Shown here one piece after another: positions 42,841 through 51,897 of a stretch of 64,000 nt of DNA (positions within the stretch are counted from its first letter, which is position 1; every line of letters begins with the position of its first letter). The notes under the pieces were generated by a model. It was not told where the DNA came from. It did no database searches and saw only the letters and a list, made by a program, of their open reading frames with translations. The stretch lies in the NCBI GenBank assembly GCA_937922655.1, contig CALAJH010000030.1:1-64000 (forward strand), given 5' to 3'. The translations under genes were made by a program, and so were the position numbers. The DNA is from an uncultured Bacteroidia bacterium. GTDB taxonomy: Bacteria > Bacteroidota > Bacteroidia > J057 > CALAJH01.

Positions 42841-45800
42841 TTAGGCTTCGTTTTCGGCGGCGATTGTTTTCGACGTTGTCGGAGAGCCGTTTTTCGAGCC
42901 CCGTTTTTCGGCAAGGTAGTAAAACAACGGGTTGGCTATCATTCCAAACACCAACACGAAACACAACCCGCCGACAATGACCGTGGCCAAGGGGCGTTGC
43001 ACGTCGCTGCCCACGCCCGTGTTCAACGCCGCCGGCAGCAAGCCGATAATCGCGATGCTCATGACCATAAAACGCGGACGAAACTGCACCACCGCCCCTT
43101 CGACCACCATCGAGCGCAAGTCGTCCTTGCCCGTTTTAATTTGATTGAAATACGCCAAAAGCAAGACCCCCGCCATGACCGAAAGGCCCAACAACGACAC
43201 CATGCCCACCCCCGCCGAAATACTAAAATTCATATTCCGTACCCACAAACCGAAAAAACCCCCGACGACCGCGATGGGTATGTTGTAAAACACGACGAGC
43301 GAATATTTGAGGTTGTTGTTGAAAAATATCATCAACGTGGCAAAAATTAGAAGAAGCGTCGCCGGTACGACGATAAACAACCGTCGTTGAGCCCGGCGCA
43401 GGTTTTCAAATTGTCCGCCCAAATAGTATTCGTAACCTTCGGGCAAGACGACGTTTTGTGCGATGGCCCGGTCGAGTTCTTCGGCAAAACCGCTTTGGTC
43501 GCGCCCGCGAATGTTGGATTTGACAATCATTTGCCGGTTGCCGTTTTCGTGGAAAATAATCGTTTGCCCCGGTTCGAGTTGAACGTCCGCAACGCGGGCG
43601 AGCGGCACGCGCATGCCGTTCTGGCCAAGCACGATGATTTTGCCGATGGATTCGGGCGTTCCCCGATATTCGGGCGGAAAACGCAAAACGATTTCAAACT
43701 TGCGTTCGTTTTCGTAGAGTTCGCTGACGGCAAAGCCGCCGACGGCGGTTTCCAAGACGTTGCAAACGTCGGCGACGTTGACCCCGTATCGGGCGGCGGC
43801 CTCGCGCCGTACGCGTACGGCCAATTGCGTCTGCGGCTGTTCCTGTTCGATGGCCGTTTCCGACGCCCCGCGCACCGAACGTGCAATTTCCAAAATTTCT
43901 TCGGCCAAACGGCGAAGTTCGCCGATGTCCCCTCCGTTGATGAAAACGGCAACGTCCGACGAGGCACCCGTGGCGTTTTCCGTCGTCGTGTCGATTATCG
44001 GTTGGGAGAGGGTAAAGGCGACGCCCGGCAAGAGCCGTTGCATGTGTTCTTTGAGAACCAAGACCCATTCGGCCTTCGTACGTTTGACCGTCCATCGCGA
44101 ATACGGTTGAACCAATTGAACCAGCATTTCGATGCGGTTGGGGCCGAAGGGGTCGGTGCCGTCGTCGTTGCGGCCCAACTGCGTCATGACCGCACGCACC
44201 TCGTCAAAGCGGGCCGTTTCTTTTCTCAAGAGCTCGGAGTATTTTTCGGCCTCGGCCAACGAAATGCCCGAGGGCAAAAACACCCTGACCCACACGCATC
44301 CTTCGTCGAGTTCGGGCAAAAATTCGGCGCCCTTGGGCAAAAAAACGTACCCTAGCACGCCGACGCCCCCCGTCAATAGCAACGTTGAGAGCGGCCAAAC
44401 GCGCAAGGCCGTTTTCAACGTCCATGCATAACCCGCCTCCGTGAGGCGCCAAAACATGTGGTGCGATTCGCGCGTGTTCGCTCCAAGCAAATACGTCGAA
44501 AGTACGGGCGCCATCGTTAGGCTGTAAATCAACGAGCCGACAATGGCGAAAACCAACGTCCACGCCATGGGGGCAAACAACCGTCCCTCGACGCGTTCGA
44601 GCGTCAATATCGGCAAAAGCGCCAAAACAATGATGACGATGGAAAAAAATATTTGTTTGCGAACGCCCGTCCCCGCCGAACGAATCAGCGAGCTCAGGTT
44701 TTCACCTTTGCCGTGATGGATGGCGCGTACTATCGCCTCGACCATGACGATGGTCGCATCGACGATGATGCCGAAGTCTATCGCGCCCAAAGAAAGCAGG
44801 TTGGCGGGAATGCCCGCGATGTACATCGCCAAAAATGCAAAAAGCAGGGCGAAGGGGATGGCCATGGCGCTAATCAACGCCGCCCGCCAACTGCCCAAAA
44901 GCAGCGTCAGCACGACCATGACCACCGTCATGCCTTCGAGCAGCGTCGTCGTTACGGTTTTAAGGGTCAAATCCACGAGTTCGGTACGGTCGTAGAACGG
45001 CACGACTTTCACGCCTTTGGGCAGTATTCTTTTGTTGAGTTCGTCGATTTTTTGGTAGACGTTTTCTACGGTGCGCGAGGGATTGTCGAATTTTCGCAGC
45101 AACACGATGCCTTCGACGCCCCGGTTGACGGCCACGCCCCGGGTTTTGTCCACGTAACCCAAAATGCCGGTGGGGGGTAAAAAGCCGATTTCCACCGTCG
45201 CCACGTCTTTGATTAAGAGCGGGATGCCGTCGCGGTTGTCGATGACGATGTTCTCGATTTCGTTGACGTTGGTGATTCTTCCTACGCCGCGAATGTTGAT
45301 TTGGGAGGCGCCGACGTTGATGAAGTTGCCGCCGGTGTTGCGGTTGTTGTCGGCGACGGCGTCGGCCAAACCCTTGAGGGAAAGTTCGTATTTTTCGAGT
45401 TTGACGGGGTCGACGATGATTTGAAACTGTTTGACGAGGCCTCCGAAATTGGCTACGTCCACCACGCCTTGGGCTTGAAGAATTTTGGGAATGACGACGT
45501 AGTCTTGGAGTTCCCGGAGCTTGGTCAACGGCAGGGTATCGGGAGCTTCGATTACGTAACGAAAAATTTCGCCGATGGACGGGGTCATCGGGCCGAGCGC
45601 GGGAACGACGCCGGCGGGCAATTCGGCGTCGGCCAATTTTTCATTGACGATTTGCCGGGCCCAAAAAAGGTTGGTTTCGTCGGTAAAAGTAAGCCGAACG
45701 ACCGAAAGGCCGAAAATGGTGCGGCTGCGTTTGGCCAGTACGCCCGGCACGGTGTTCAACGCCCGTTCGATGGGCAGGGTTACCTGCATTTCGACCTCTT

Positions 45801-45972
45801 CGGCGGGTAGGCCCGGCGCTTGGGCAATGACCGCCACCTCGTTGTCCGAAATGTCGGGATAGGCCTCGATGTCGAGTTGCGTCCACGCCCAATAACCCGC
45901 CGCGGCCAAGGCCAACGCTCCCAACACCGTCGTAAAGCGTTGGTTGAGCGCGTAATCCGTAATGCCCAACAT
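42841..45972 (-). CDS. CusA/CzcA-family heavy-metal efflux RND pump
   Basis: A 1043-residue inner-membrane proton-driven pump of normal family length with 12 expected membrane segments. The N-terminus TVLGALALAAAGYWAWTQLDIEAYPDISDNEV is typical. The CzcA-type signature in TM4 is GAIDFGIIVDATIVMVEAIV, with the proton-relay acids kept but A for G and A for N at two conserved positions. It exports metal ions from periplasm or cytoplasm through the adaptor and outer-membrane channel encoded immediately upstream. Cation specificity (Cu/Ag versus Zn/Co/Cd) cannot be decided. It is the third gene of the operon, 6 bases after the adaptor gene. Confidence 0.93.
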   Translation of the reverse strand: MLGITDYALNQRFTTVLGALALAAAGYWAWTQLDIEAYPDISDNEVAVIAQAPGLPAEEVEMQVTLPIERALNTVPGVLAKRSRTIFGLSVVRLTFTDETNLFWARQIVNEKLADAELPAGVVPALGPMTPSIGEIFRYVIEAPDTLPLTKLRELQDYVVIPKILQAQGVVDVANFGGLVKQFQIIVDPVKLEKYELSLKGLADAVADNNRNTGGNFINVGASQINIRGVGRITNVNEIENIVIDNRDGIPLLIKDVATVEIGFLPPTGILGYVDKTRGVAVNRGVEGIVLLRKFDNPSRTVENVYQKIDELNKRILPKGVKVVPFYDRTELVDLTLKTVTTTLLEGMTVVMVVLTLLLGSWRAALISAMAIPFALLFAFLAMYIAGIPANLLSLGAIDFGIIVDATIVMVEAIVRAIHHGKGENLSSLIRSAGTGVRKQIFFSIVIIVLALLPILTLERVEGRLFAPMAWTLVFAIVGSLIYSLTMAPVLSTYLLGANTRESHHMFWRLTEAGYAWTLKTALRVWPLSTLLLTGGVGVLGYVFLPKGAEFLPELDEGCVWVRVFLPSGISLAEAEKYSELLRKETARFDEVRAVMTQLGRNDDGTDPFGPNRIEMLVQLVQPYSRWTVKRTKAEWVLVLKEHMQRLLPGVAFTLSQPIIDTTTENATGASSDVAVFINGGDIGELRRLAEEILEIARSVRGASETAIEQEQPQTQLAVRVRREAAARYGVNVADVCNVLETAVGGFAVSELYENERKFEIVLRFPPEYRGTPESIGKIIVLGQNGMRVPLARVADVQLEPGQTIIFHENGNRQMIVKSNIRGRDQSGFAEELDRAIAQNVVLPEGYEYYLGGQFENLRRAQRRLFIVVPATLLLIFATLMIFFNNNLKYSLVVFYNIPIAVVGGFFGLWVRNMNFSISAGVGMVSLLGLSVMAGVLLLAYFNQIKTGKDDLRSMVVEGAVVQFRPRFMVMSIAIIGLLPAALNTGVGSDVQRPLATVIVGGLCFVLVFGMIANPLFYYLAEKRGSKNGSPTTSKTIAAENEA

Positions 45973-45978
45973 GACTCG

Positions 45979-46935
45979 TTATATTCCGAAAACCAATCCT
46001 TTCAACAAATAGACGTGGTTGACGACGATGTTTTCGCCTTCTTTAAGACCGGCGTGCACTTCGATGTAATTTCCGGCGTCGGTTGAAACGGTGATTTCTC
46101 GGGCGTGAAACCGGTTTTTTTCGCTTTGTACAAAGACGTAATACTTGGATCCGGCGGTAAAAAGCGCGCCGCGCGGAACCATCAATCCCGTGTGTCCAAA
46201 GTCGAAGGACGCGGTGGCGTACATGCCGGGTCGAAAACGATGGGCCGCGTCGTCGACGACGATGCGTACGCGCACTTTTCGGGTTTGAACGTTAAGCACC
46301 GCCGCCGGGGCGTCTATCGTTCCCGTAAACGTTTCCCCGGGGTAACCCGGAAATTCGAGCCGACAAGTCATGCCCTTGTGCAAGGTGTTCAACTCCGATT
46401 CGGGAAGGTCGCACAAGAGCCACGTCGTGCCTACTTTGGGGGCTTTGAGGTCGGCGGGATTGAAATTTTTTTCAATCAGTTCCATTTCGGCGGAGGCAAC
46501 GTCGCTTTGAATTTGGGTGACCTCCGCCGCCGCTTCTATCAAGTCCCGGCCCGTGGCCGCGCCGTGTTCGTAAAGGTCTTTGACCCGTTCGGCGTTGGCT
46601 TCGGCGAGTTTTAAAAGACTGAGCTTTTGAAGATAATGGTTGAGTACGTTGCTTTTTTCGGCTTCGTCGAAAACGACGATGGGCCGTGCGATGTTGTTGT
46701 AGCCCTGAACCCGGGCCGCGACGTAGGCCGGGGCTTTGAGCGTCAGGGGAACGTCTTTTTGGGCGACGGTTTCAACGACGAACGTCGTTATTGTGTCGTG
46801 AAATTCGACCGTTTTTTGAACTTTGTCTACGTTGTAGGCCGCCGGACGCGGCGTCAAAGCGACGGCGGCGTTTTCTTCCCTGCCGCAAGCCGCGGAGACG
46901 GCCAAAATCGGCAAACAAACTTTCCATGCTTTCAT
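45979..46935 (-). CDS. Periplasmic adaptor (membrane fusion) lipoprotein of the metal efflux pump
   Basis: A 318-residue HlyD/CusB-type adaptor. The N-terminus LPILAVSAACGREEN has a lipobox with Cys17, so it is a probable lipoprotein. A hairpin of coiled coil lies at about 95-150 (LQKLSLLKLAEANAERVKDLYEHGAA), flanked by barrel-sandwich strands (DLKAPKVGTTWLL, GMTCRLEFPGYPGETFTGTIDAPAAVLN), then a membrane-proximal domain ending VVNHVYLLKGLVF. It is shorter than CusB or CzcB (about 380-410), with a reduced lipoyl/hairpin region. It links the RND pump to TolC and lies 1 base after the TolC gene. Confidence 0.88.
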   Translation of the reverse strand: MKAWKVCLPILAVSAACGREENAAVALTPRPAAYNVDKVQKTVEFHDTITTFVVETVAQKDVPLTLKAPAYVAARVQGYNNIARPIVVFDEAEKSNVLNHYLQKLSLLKLAEANAERVKDLYEHGAATGRDLIEAAAEVTQIQSDVASAEMELIEKNFNPADLKAPKVGTTWLLCDLPESELNTLHKGMTCRLEFPGYPGETFTGTIDAPAAVLNVQTRKVRVRIVVDDAAHRFRPGMYATASFDFGHTGLMVPRGALFTAGSKYYVFVQSEKNRFHAREITVSTDAGNYIEVHAGLKEGENIVVNHVYLLKGLVFGI

Positions 46936-46936
46936 C

Positions 46937-48214
46937 TTATTCCAACGTCGTTAAAATTCCCGATTGATAATAAAAATCGATATAGTCTTTTAAATAGGCG
47001 ATGCCGGCTTGGTTGTATTTTTCGATGGAATTGAACCATAGGTCTTGGGCGCCGAGGTAATCGATGAGGGTGGTTCCGCCTTTGAGGTAACTATATCGGA
47101 TGGCGGCAATGATTTTTTCGTTTTGGGCGACGAGTTCTTTGGCGAGGTCGAGGTTTTGGCGTTTGAGGCGCATGGCGGCGGCGAGCCGGTTAAGTTCGGC
47201 GGCGAAAATTCTTCCTCGGGACTCGATTTCGCTTTCCGCCCGATTGACGCGCGTTTGCGCGCCCGCAATATTGCCTTGGTTGCGGTCGAATATCGGAAGC
47301 GCAACGTTAAAATAGAGCCCCGCGTAAGGAGTACCGTTTTGGGGGTTGATGATGAGGCCCGATTCGACAACGGGTTTGGCGAGCGCGCGTTGAAGGGCAA
47401 GGTCGGCCAAAGCCGCGTTACGCTCGGCGTTGGCCGCTTTGAGCATTGGATGAAACTCGTACATCAAACCGGCAATCGAATCGAGGTTGGCGACGGAAAC
47501 GGGGACGGGCGGCGCAATCGGCATGTTGGGAAAATCAAAATCGGCGTTCGGTCCCGTAAAGACGCGCAAGGCGCCTTTGACGTTTTCCAATTCGGCTTGT
47601 ACAAAAGCCAAGCGGTTGGCAAAGTCGCGGCGGGCGGCGAGCGTGCGTTCCACTTCGATGGTCGTAACGACAAGGTTGCGCAAACGTACTTCGTTGGTTT
47701 GAACGACGCTGTCCATGTTTAGAAGGGCGCGTTCCAAAAGCAGGGTTTGCCAGTGTAGGTCGAGCGCGTCGATCCACAACATCCCCGTCATCCACATCGC
47801 CTCGTATTCCGCCAGTTCGATTTCGACTTGCGCGACGGAAATCAGACGCTCGGCCGCTTCGATGCGGCGCTTACGCTGTCCGAAAACGTTAAAGTCTTTG
47901 GTGAATTGTAGCCAGTCTTGGCGTTGGGCGTCGGCGAAGTATCCATAGTCCGGATTTTGGTCCCTGCGGCGAAGGGTTTGGAGTTCTTGAAGGTTGAATA
48001 TGGGGTTGGGGCGAAGGGCGGCGGTGATTTTTTCGGCTCGGGCCGCATCCACCACGTATTTTATGGGTTGCAATCCGGGATAATGGGCCTTGGCCGCTAA
48101 AATCGAGTTGCGCATGGCGGCGGGCAATTGCGCCGACGTTGTTTGACTTATAGAAAGCGTTAGTGCGGCCCATGTCGCGACCGCCGATGAAAGTCCAACT
48201 TGCACGAAACGCAT
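46937..48214 (-). CDS. TolC-family outer-membrane efflux channel (CusC/CzcC-like)
   Basis: A 425-residue protein with signal peptide ending TTSAQ. It has the two long helical repeats of the family: VFGQRKRRIEAAERLISVAQVEIELAEYE and IFDRNQGNIAGAQTRVNRAESEIESRGRIFAAELNRL, and a beta segment LYFNVALPIF in each half. Three copies form the outer-membrane channel and periplasmic tunnel. It is the first gene of the tolC-adaptor-cusA operon. Palindromes in the upstream gap may be regulatory sites. Confidence 0.9.
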   Translation of the reverse strand: MRFVQVGLSSAVATWAALTLSISQTTSAQLPAAMRNSILAAKAHYPGLQPIKYVVDAARAEKITAALRPNPIFNLQELQTLRRRDQNPDYGYFADAQRQDWLQFTKDFNVFGQRKRRIEAAERLISVAQVEIELAEYEAMWMTGMLWIDALDLHWQTLLLERALLNMDSVVQTNEVRLRNLVVTTIEVERTLAARRDFANRLAFVQAELENVKGALRVFTGPNADFDFPNMPIAPPVPVSVANLDSIAGLMYEFHPMLKAANAERNAALADLALQRALAKPVVESGLIINPQNGTPYAGLYFNVALPIFDRNQGNIAGAQTRVNRAESEIESRGRIFAAELNRLAAAMRLKRQNLDLAKELVAQNEKIIAAIRYSYLKGGTTLIDYLGAQDLWFNSIEKYNQAGIAYLKDYIDFYYQSGILTTLE

Positions 48215-48302
48215 AATCTCGGGTATCCGTCCATTGAGGGGATTAAAATGGAATCGTCGCCAAAATCTTAAACGATACCTGATGGTTGTTTTTAATTTGA
48301 CG

Positions 48303-48316
48303 GCCTAAAATTAGGC
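48303..48316. promoter_or_regulatory. Palindrome upstream of the efflux operon, candidate operator
   Basis: GCCTAA-AA-TTAGGC is a 6+6 inverted repeat about 90 bases before the TolC gene start. Its position and symmetry suit a dimeric repressor or activator. No regulator gene is in the window, so this is inference. Confidence 0.35.
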
Positions 48317-48350
48317 AATGTAAAAACGAAGTATGCTTTCGCCTTGGAAA

Positions 48351-48376
48351 CTTAACGTCACGTTAAGCTTAAGCTT
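48351..48376. promoter_or_regulatory. Adjacent inverted repeats upstream of the efflux operon
   Basis: CTTAACG-TCA-CGTTAAG (48351-48367) runs directly into AAGCTTAAGCTT (48365-48376). Two overlapping symmetric sites in AT-rich DNA suggest a protein-binding region shared by the divergent genes. Confidence 0.3.
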
Positions 48377-48482
48377 GCAACAACCGCGTGCCGTCGTACA
48401 TAACGCCCCCTTGCCGTCAACCTCGTTAAATCCGGAATGCCGGGGCTTGTAGCGCCAAAAACAACGGATGGTCGTCGTAAAA

Positions 48483-48514
48483 CGACACGCTCGTCGGAAT
48501 CGACGAGCGTGTCG
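48483..48514. other. Perfect 14-bp hairpin
   Basis: CGACACGCTCGTCG (48483-48496), loop GAAT, CGACGAGCGTGTCG (48501-48514). It has no T-run after it on the plus strand; the minus side runs into TTTTACG. It may be an attenuator, a protein site or a mobile-element remnant. Confidence 0.6.
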
Positions 48515-48584
48515 AAGGAGTGGAATTTTTCATGATTATCGATTTCTTACCGCCGATTTTTGAAAGCTTTACTTTTAAAATACG

Positions 48585-48592
48585 TAAATTTG
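48585..48592 (+). promoter_or_regulatory. Promoter of the small conserved gene at 48655
   Basis: TAAATTTG fits the -7 consensus and TTTG lies 22 bases upstream, one base beyond the usual spacing. Transcription near 48599 would leave out the first codons of the 48520 track ORF and supports the ATG at 48655. Confidence 0.6.
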
Positions 48593-48654
48593 CAAGCATT
48601 TATTTGACGCGTTGCTTGCCGTCGCAGTACGCTAAACATAAATATTGGATAACC

Positions 48655-49005
48655 ATGACCGACCCGCAAACATCGTGGGGCCGCCTTGAACGCCTCGTCC
48701 GTGAACGTTTTAACGGCCCGGCTAAACCCGAGGCCCTGTTTCTGCTCGTCGGCATACGGGAAATGGGATTTGCACCCCGGACGTTTTCCAAGCAGGAAAA
48801 AACCGACCTCATGCACGTCGGCCTTTGCACTCTCCTCGAACCTTACGGACACTACCGCAAAACCGGCTTCGACGCCGACGGCTGGCCCCAATGGGAACTC
48901 GTCCGCCCCTTGCCCCACATGGATATTTTCACCCAATCGGCTTTTATCAGGGAAATATTGGTGGAATATTTCAAAAAAATTTGGCCTGAAATAGTCGATG
49001 CGTAA
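48655..49005 (+). CDS. Small conserved Bacteroidota protein of unknown function
   Basis: A 116-residue soluble protein, MTDPQTSWGRLERLVRERF to PEIVDA. The core PEALFLLVGIREMG, SKQEKTDLMHVGLCTLLEPYGHY and DADGWPQWE matches my memory of a small uncharacterised family found across Bacteroidota, with a conserved KxDLMHxxxCxLLxPxGYY and a DGWP motif. No function is known. The start is placed at 48655 because the promoter box lies at 48585 and because the upstream 45 codons are AT-rich and atypical. Confidence 0.75.
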   Translation: MTDPQTSWGRLERLVRERFNGPAKPEALFLLVGIREMGFAPRTFSKQEKTDLMHVGLCTLLEPYGHYRKTGFDADGWPQWELVRPLPHMDIFTQSAFIREILVEYFKKIWPEIVDA

Positions 49006-49024
49006 AGCGAAAAAAAAATTTACG

Positions 49025-49032
49025 TAACTTTG
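49025..49032 (+). promoter_or_regulatory. -7 box upstream of the 49082 T9SS gene
   Basis: TAACTTTG lies 49 bases before the ATG at 49082. An A-rich tract precedes it, but no TTTG sits at -33. Confidence 0.45.
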
Positions 49033-49081
49033 CCAAAAATCGCGTTTTCAGCGCAAAGTATAAAATTCAACAACTTCAAAA

Positions 49082-51733
49082 ATGAAGAAATTCATACTAT
49101 TAGGTTGCGTGCTTGCGTGTTTCGCAACGTTGAACGCGCAAAGCCTCCGGCGCATCGACGCCGCGACGTTACGCGCGGCGGGTATCGTGCCCGCGGAAAA
49201 TAGTCTGCGTTCCGCCCCCAATCGAAGCGGGAACTTTTCTTTCGGCCCTCAAAACCACGGCCCGGTTTTACGCACCACCGACGACATCGTTGAAATCCTT
49301 GACCACCAGCACACCGGCGCCTACGCCTCCCCCCAATGCCAGCTGTTCAATCCGTTTGCCATCGAGTTTCAGGGCGGCGCCGTCTCTTGTTGTTTGGGCA
49401 ATTATTGGGGAGTGCCGTTGGTGTCCGGCAACGTGCTTCCGATGTTGGCGCAAGGCATTCTTTACGGCGTTTCCCAGCGTCCGTGTTATCGTCCTCAATT
49501 GCAGGGGGTGTATATCGTATTCAATAAGGAACATTGCGATGTAATGGGCGGCGACCCCGACATCATGAACGTCATTATATATGGACAAGACCTTCAAGCG
49601 GGTAATTTTCCCAATATCGGTTCGCAGGATTTTCTTTTCAGTCCCGAAACGTTTCCGACGGCACAAAACCTCCTTGCCGGGGGGGAAAACACCGCCAATT
49701 TCTGCCGGCCCCAATATTACGTCGAGTTCGGCTTGCCCATCAATTTAACCAATGCCCAAGGCGTCCCTTACGATTCAATCATGATAATGATTGAAAAACC
49801 CGAAGACGATACGGCGTCCGTGCTTTACTATGCACCCACGACCCAAGCTCCGTCTTGTGGAAAGACGCAATGGTACGGCTTGGTGAACTTTAACGGACAG
49901 CCTTCCTTGATTTATTTCGGACAAGTTTTCGGCGAGGACGGTTTGGGCAACCCGCTCATTTATCCCGTTATTCGTTATGTGGACGAAAGCATGACAGTGG
50001 CGGCGGCGCAAACGAGCATTCCGTGCGGGCAAACGACCACCCTAACCGCTTCCGGTTTCTGTTCCGCCATTGGTCCGAATCCCGCTTCAATCGTTTGGGA
50101 GCCGGCCGGCGCCATCTCCGGGCCGAACGACCAAACCAGCGTAACGGCAAGTCCCGAAGTGAATACCACTTACACCTGCACCGTTACCGACGGACAAGGC
50201 AACACCTATACCCGTACCGTTACCGTGAACGTCACCGGCGGCTTTGCACTGACTTCGCAGCCCGTCGTGAACATAAATTGCGGCCAATCCACGACGATGA
50301 TAGCGGCTTTTGATTGCGACCCCGACGCTGTCTTCGAATGGCGCGACGCCGGCGGCGTGGTTGCCACAACCGCGTCGGCCACCGTTTCCCCGACATTGAC
50401 CACGACTTACACCGTGACCGCCAACGGCAACCCCAATCTCTCGGCTACCGTGACGGTGAACGTTACGCGTGCAAACATTCCCGCAACTTACAATATAAAT
50501 TGCGGCGCTTCGGCCCAGTTGAGCGCCGAATATCTTTGTCCCGGTGTGACGCCCACTTATGCTTGGCTTGAACCCTCTACCAGCTCGACGCTGGGGACGC
50601 AAGGTTCGTTGCCCAATCCCGTCGTTTCCCCCAACCGCACCACCGTCTATACCGTTACTTTGACCGGCATCCCCGGCGGCGACATTACCCAAGAAGTTAC
50701 GGTAAACGTTGCGCCCGAGGTCGTCATCAACGGTCAACAAAACGTTACCGCCGTATGTGGAGGCACCGCCCAACTAGGCATTTCCATCAATTGCGGCACG
50801 GGACAACAGTTTACGCGTCGTTGGTTTGCCAACAACGTGTTGCAAAACGATTTGACGGGCAATACCGTAACCGTTTCCCCGGGTGGAAACACGACTTATC
50901 GCGTTGAAGTATACAACGCATCCAATCAATTGGTAGGTGAACAAACGTTTAATGTAACGGTCACGGACTATACCGTTGTAGCCACGGCGGTTCCCGACGT
51001 GGGCGTGCCGTTCGGTGCGCAGGTGCAATTGAACGCGAACATTGAAGGGGTTACGGGAGCGAGTTTTGCATGGACGCCGGCTACGGGACTTTCCGCCACG
51101 GACGTACAAAACCCAATTGCACGCCCTTGTGTTACCACCACTTATACGGTTACCGCCACCAAAGCCGCTTGTACCCCTCGCTCCGCTACCGTTACCGTTA
51201 CCGTTAACGAACCTTTGACGGCGAAAATTCAAGCGCCGGGCTTGTCGGGCGATATTTTGGAAGTCGAGTCGGGTTCGACGGTGAACTTTACCGCCAATAC
51301 CAACGCCGGCTCCGGGGCCACCTACGTTTGGACCGATGGAACGGACGAACTTGGTACCGGCTCGTCGTTGTCGCTTACCATCAATGCGGGTGGGCCGATT
51401 ATTCTCGCCGTAACCAAAGACGGTTGCACAAGCGAAGACCAAATCACGGTGCAGCTGTCGACCGCCTCTCGGTTCGACTCCCGTTTGGCCGCCGCTTTGC
51501 AATTGTATCCCAATCCCACCGAAGGTATAGTCAATCTTTCGTACAGCGGAACCCCTGCACGCATCGACGTGTCCGTATTCGACCTTGCGGGACGTACGGT
51601 CATGAGCCGCGTCATTGACTTCGAGGACAACGGTAAAACCATCCTTGACCTTACCGCTCTTTCCAAAGGCGCTTACAACGTTCGTTTTTCGGACGGTCAA
51701 GGCTTTTATACCACCAAGCTCGTGATTCGCTAA
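49082..51733 (+). CDS. Secreted Ig-like repeat protein, T9SS type A cargo
   Basis: An 883-residue protein with signal peptide MKKFILLGCVLACFATLNAQ. Residues 20-300 form a module with several cysteines and no recognised family (SCCLGNYWGVPL, RPCYRPQLQGVYIVFN). From about 303 to 710 there are about five Ig-like repeats with the pattern xINCGxxxxLxAxxxC, Wxx and SPxxTTTYTVT. Residues 803-883 are a T9SS type A sorting domain (LQLYPNPTEGIVNLSY, VFDLAGRTV, GAYNVRFSDG). It lies directly upstream of the giant gene and shares its Ig-repeat style, so the two may act together on the surface. A GC-rich terminator follows. Confidence 0.87.
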   Translation: MKKFILLGCVLACFATLNAQSLRRIDAATLRAAGIVPAENSLRSAPNRSGNFSFGPQNHGPVLRTTDDIVEILDHQHTGAYASPQCQLFNPFAIEFQGGAVSCCLGNYWGVPLVSGNVLPMLAQGILYGVSQRPCYRPQLQGVYIVFNKEHCDVMGGDPDIMNVIIYGQDLQAGNFPNIGSQDFLFSPETFPTAQNLLAGGENTANFCRPQYYVEFGLPINLTNAQGVPYDSIMIMIEKPEDDTASVLYYAPTTQAPSCGKTQWYGLVNFNGQPSLIYFGQVFGEDGLGNPLIYPVIRYVDESMTVAAAQTSIPCGQTTTLTASGFCSAIGPNPASIVWEPAGAISGPNDQTSVTASPEVNTTYTCTVTDGQGNTYTRTVTVNVTGGFALTSQPVVNINCGQSTTMIAAFDCDPDAVFEWRDAGGVVATTASATVSPTLTTTYTVTANGNPNLSATVTVNVTRANIPATYNINCGASAQLSAEYLCPGVTPTYAWLEPSTSSTLGTQGSLPNPVVSPNRTTVYTVTLTGIPGGDITQEVTVNVAPEVVINGQQNVTAVCGGTAQLGISINCGTGQQFTRRWFANNVLQNDLTGNTVTVSPGGNTTYRVEVYNASNQLVGEQTFNVTVTDYTVVATAVPDVGVPFGAQVQLNANIEGVTGASFAWTPATGLSATDVQNPIARPCVTTTYTVTATKAACTPRSATVTVTVNEPLTAKIQAPGLSGDILEVESGSTVNFTANTNAGSGATYVWTDGTDELGTGSSLSLTINAGGPIILAVTKDGCTSEDQITVQLSTASRFDSRLAAALQLYPNPTEGIVNLSYSGTPARIDVSVFDLAGRTVMSRVIDFEDNGKTILDLTALSKGAYNVRFSDGQGFYTTKLVIR

Positions 51734-51761
51734 AAGCTTGGGTTAATCGCATGTTTTATTG

Positions 51762-51791
51762 GGGCGGCGCCGCGGCGCCGCCCGTTCTTTT
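51762..51791 (+). terminator. GC-rich terminator between the two surface protein genes
   Basis: GGGCGGCGCC and GGCGCCGCCC (51762-51783) form a nearly continuous palindrome, with the innermost pairs opening as the loop. GTTCTTTT follows. Confidence 0.75.
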
Positions 51792-51864
51792 ATAAATTTG
51801 TTACCGTTCGCCATGTAAATTTGACCGTTCGTAAAGTGTTGGCCGCCCAAAAAACATATTTTCT

Positions 51865-51872
51865 TATTTTTG
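51865..51872 (+). promoter_or_regulatory. -7 box upstream of the giant surface protein gene
   Basis: TATTTTTG lies 25 bases before the ATG at 51898. Two more TAAATTTG boxes lie at about 51793 and 51816. No exact -33 partner is seen for any of them. Confidence 0.45.
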
Positions 51873-51897
51873 CCCGTTCGTCTACCGTACGAAAAAA

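Larger units (their letters stand above)
48215..48654. other. Intergenic region between the efflux operon and the small conserved gene
   Basis: This 440-base divergent gap holds the palindromes listed separately, a perfect 14-bp hairpin at 48483-48514 and the promoter of the 48655 gene. The track ORF at 48520 extends into it, but its first 45 residues are upstream of the promoter box and unlike the family. Confidence 0.6.

Noticed and set aside
48547-48936. 129-codon minus-strand ORF
   Set aside because: It is antisense to the conserved small gene at 48655-49005, whose own sequence matches a known Bacteroidota family.
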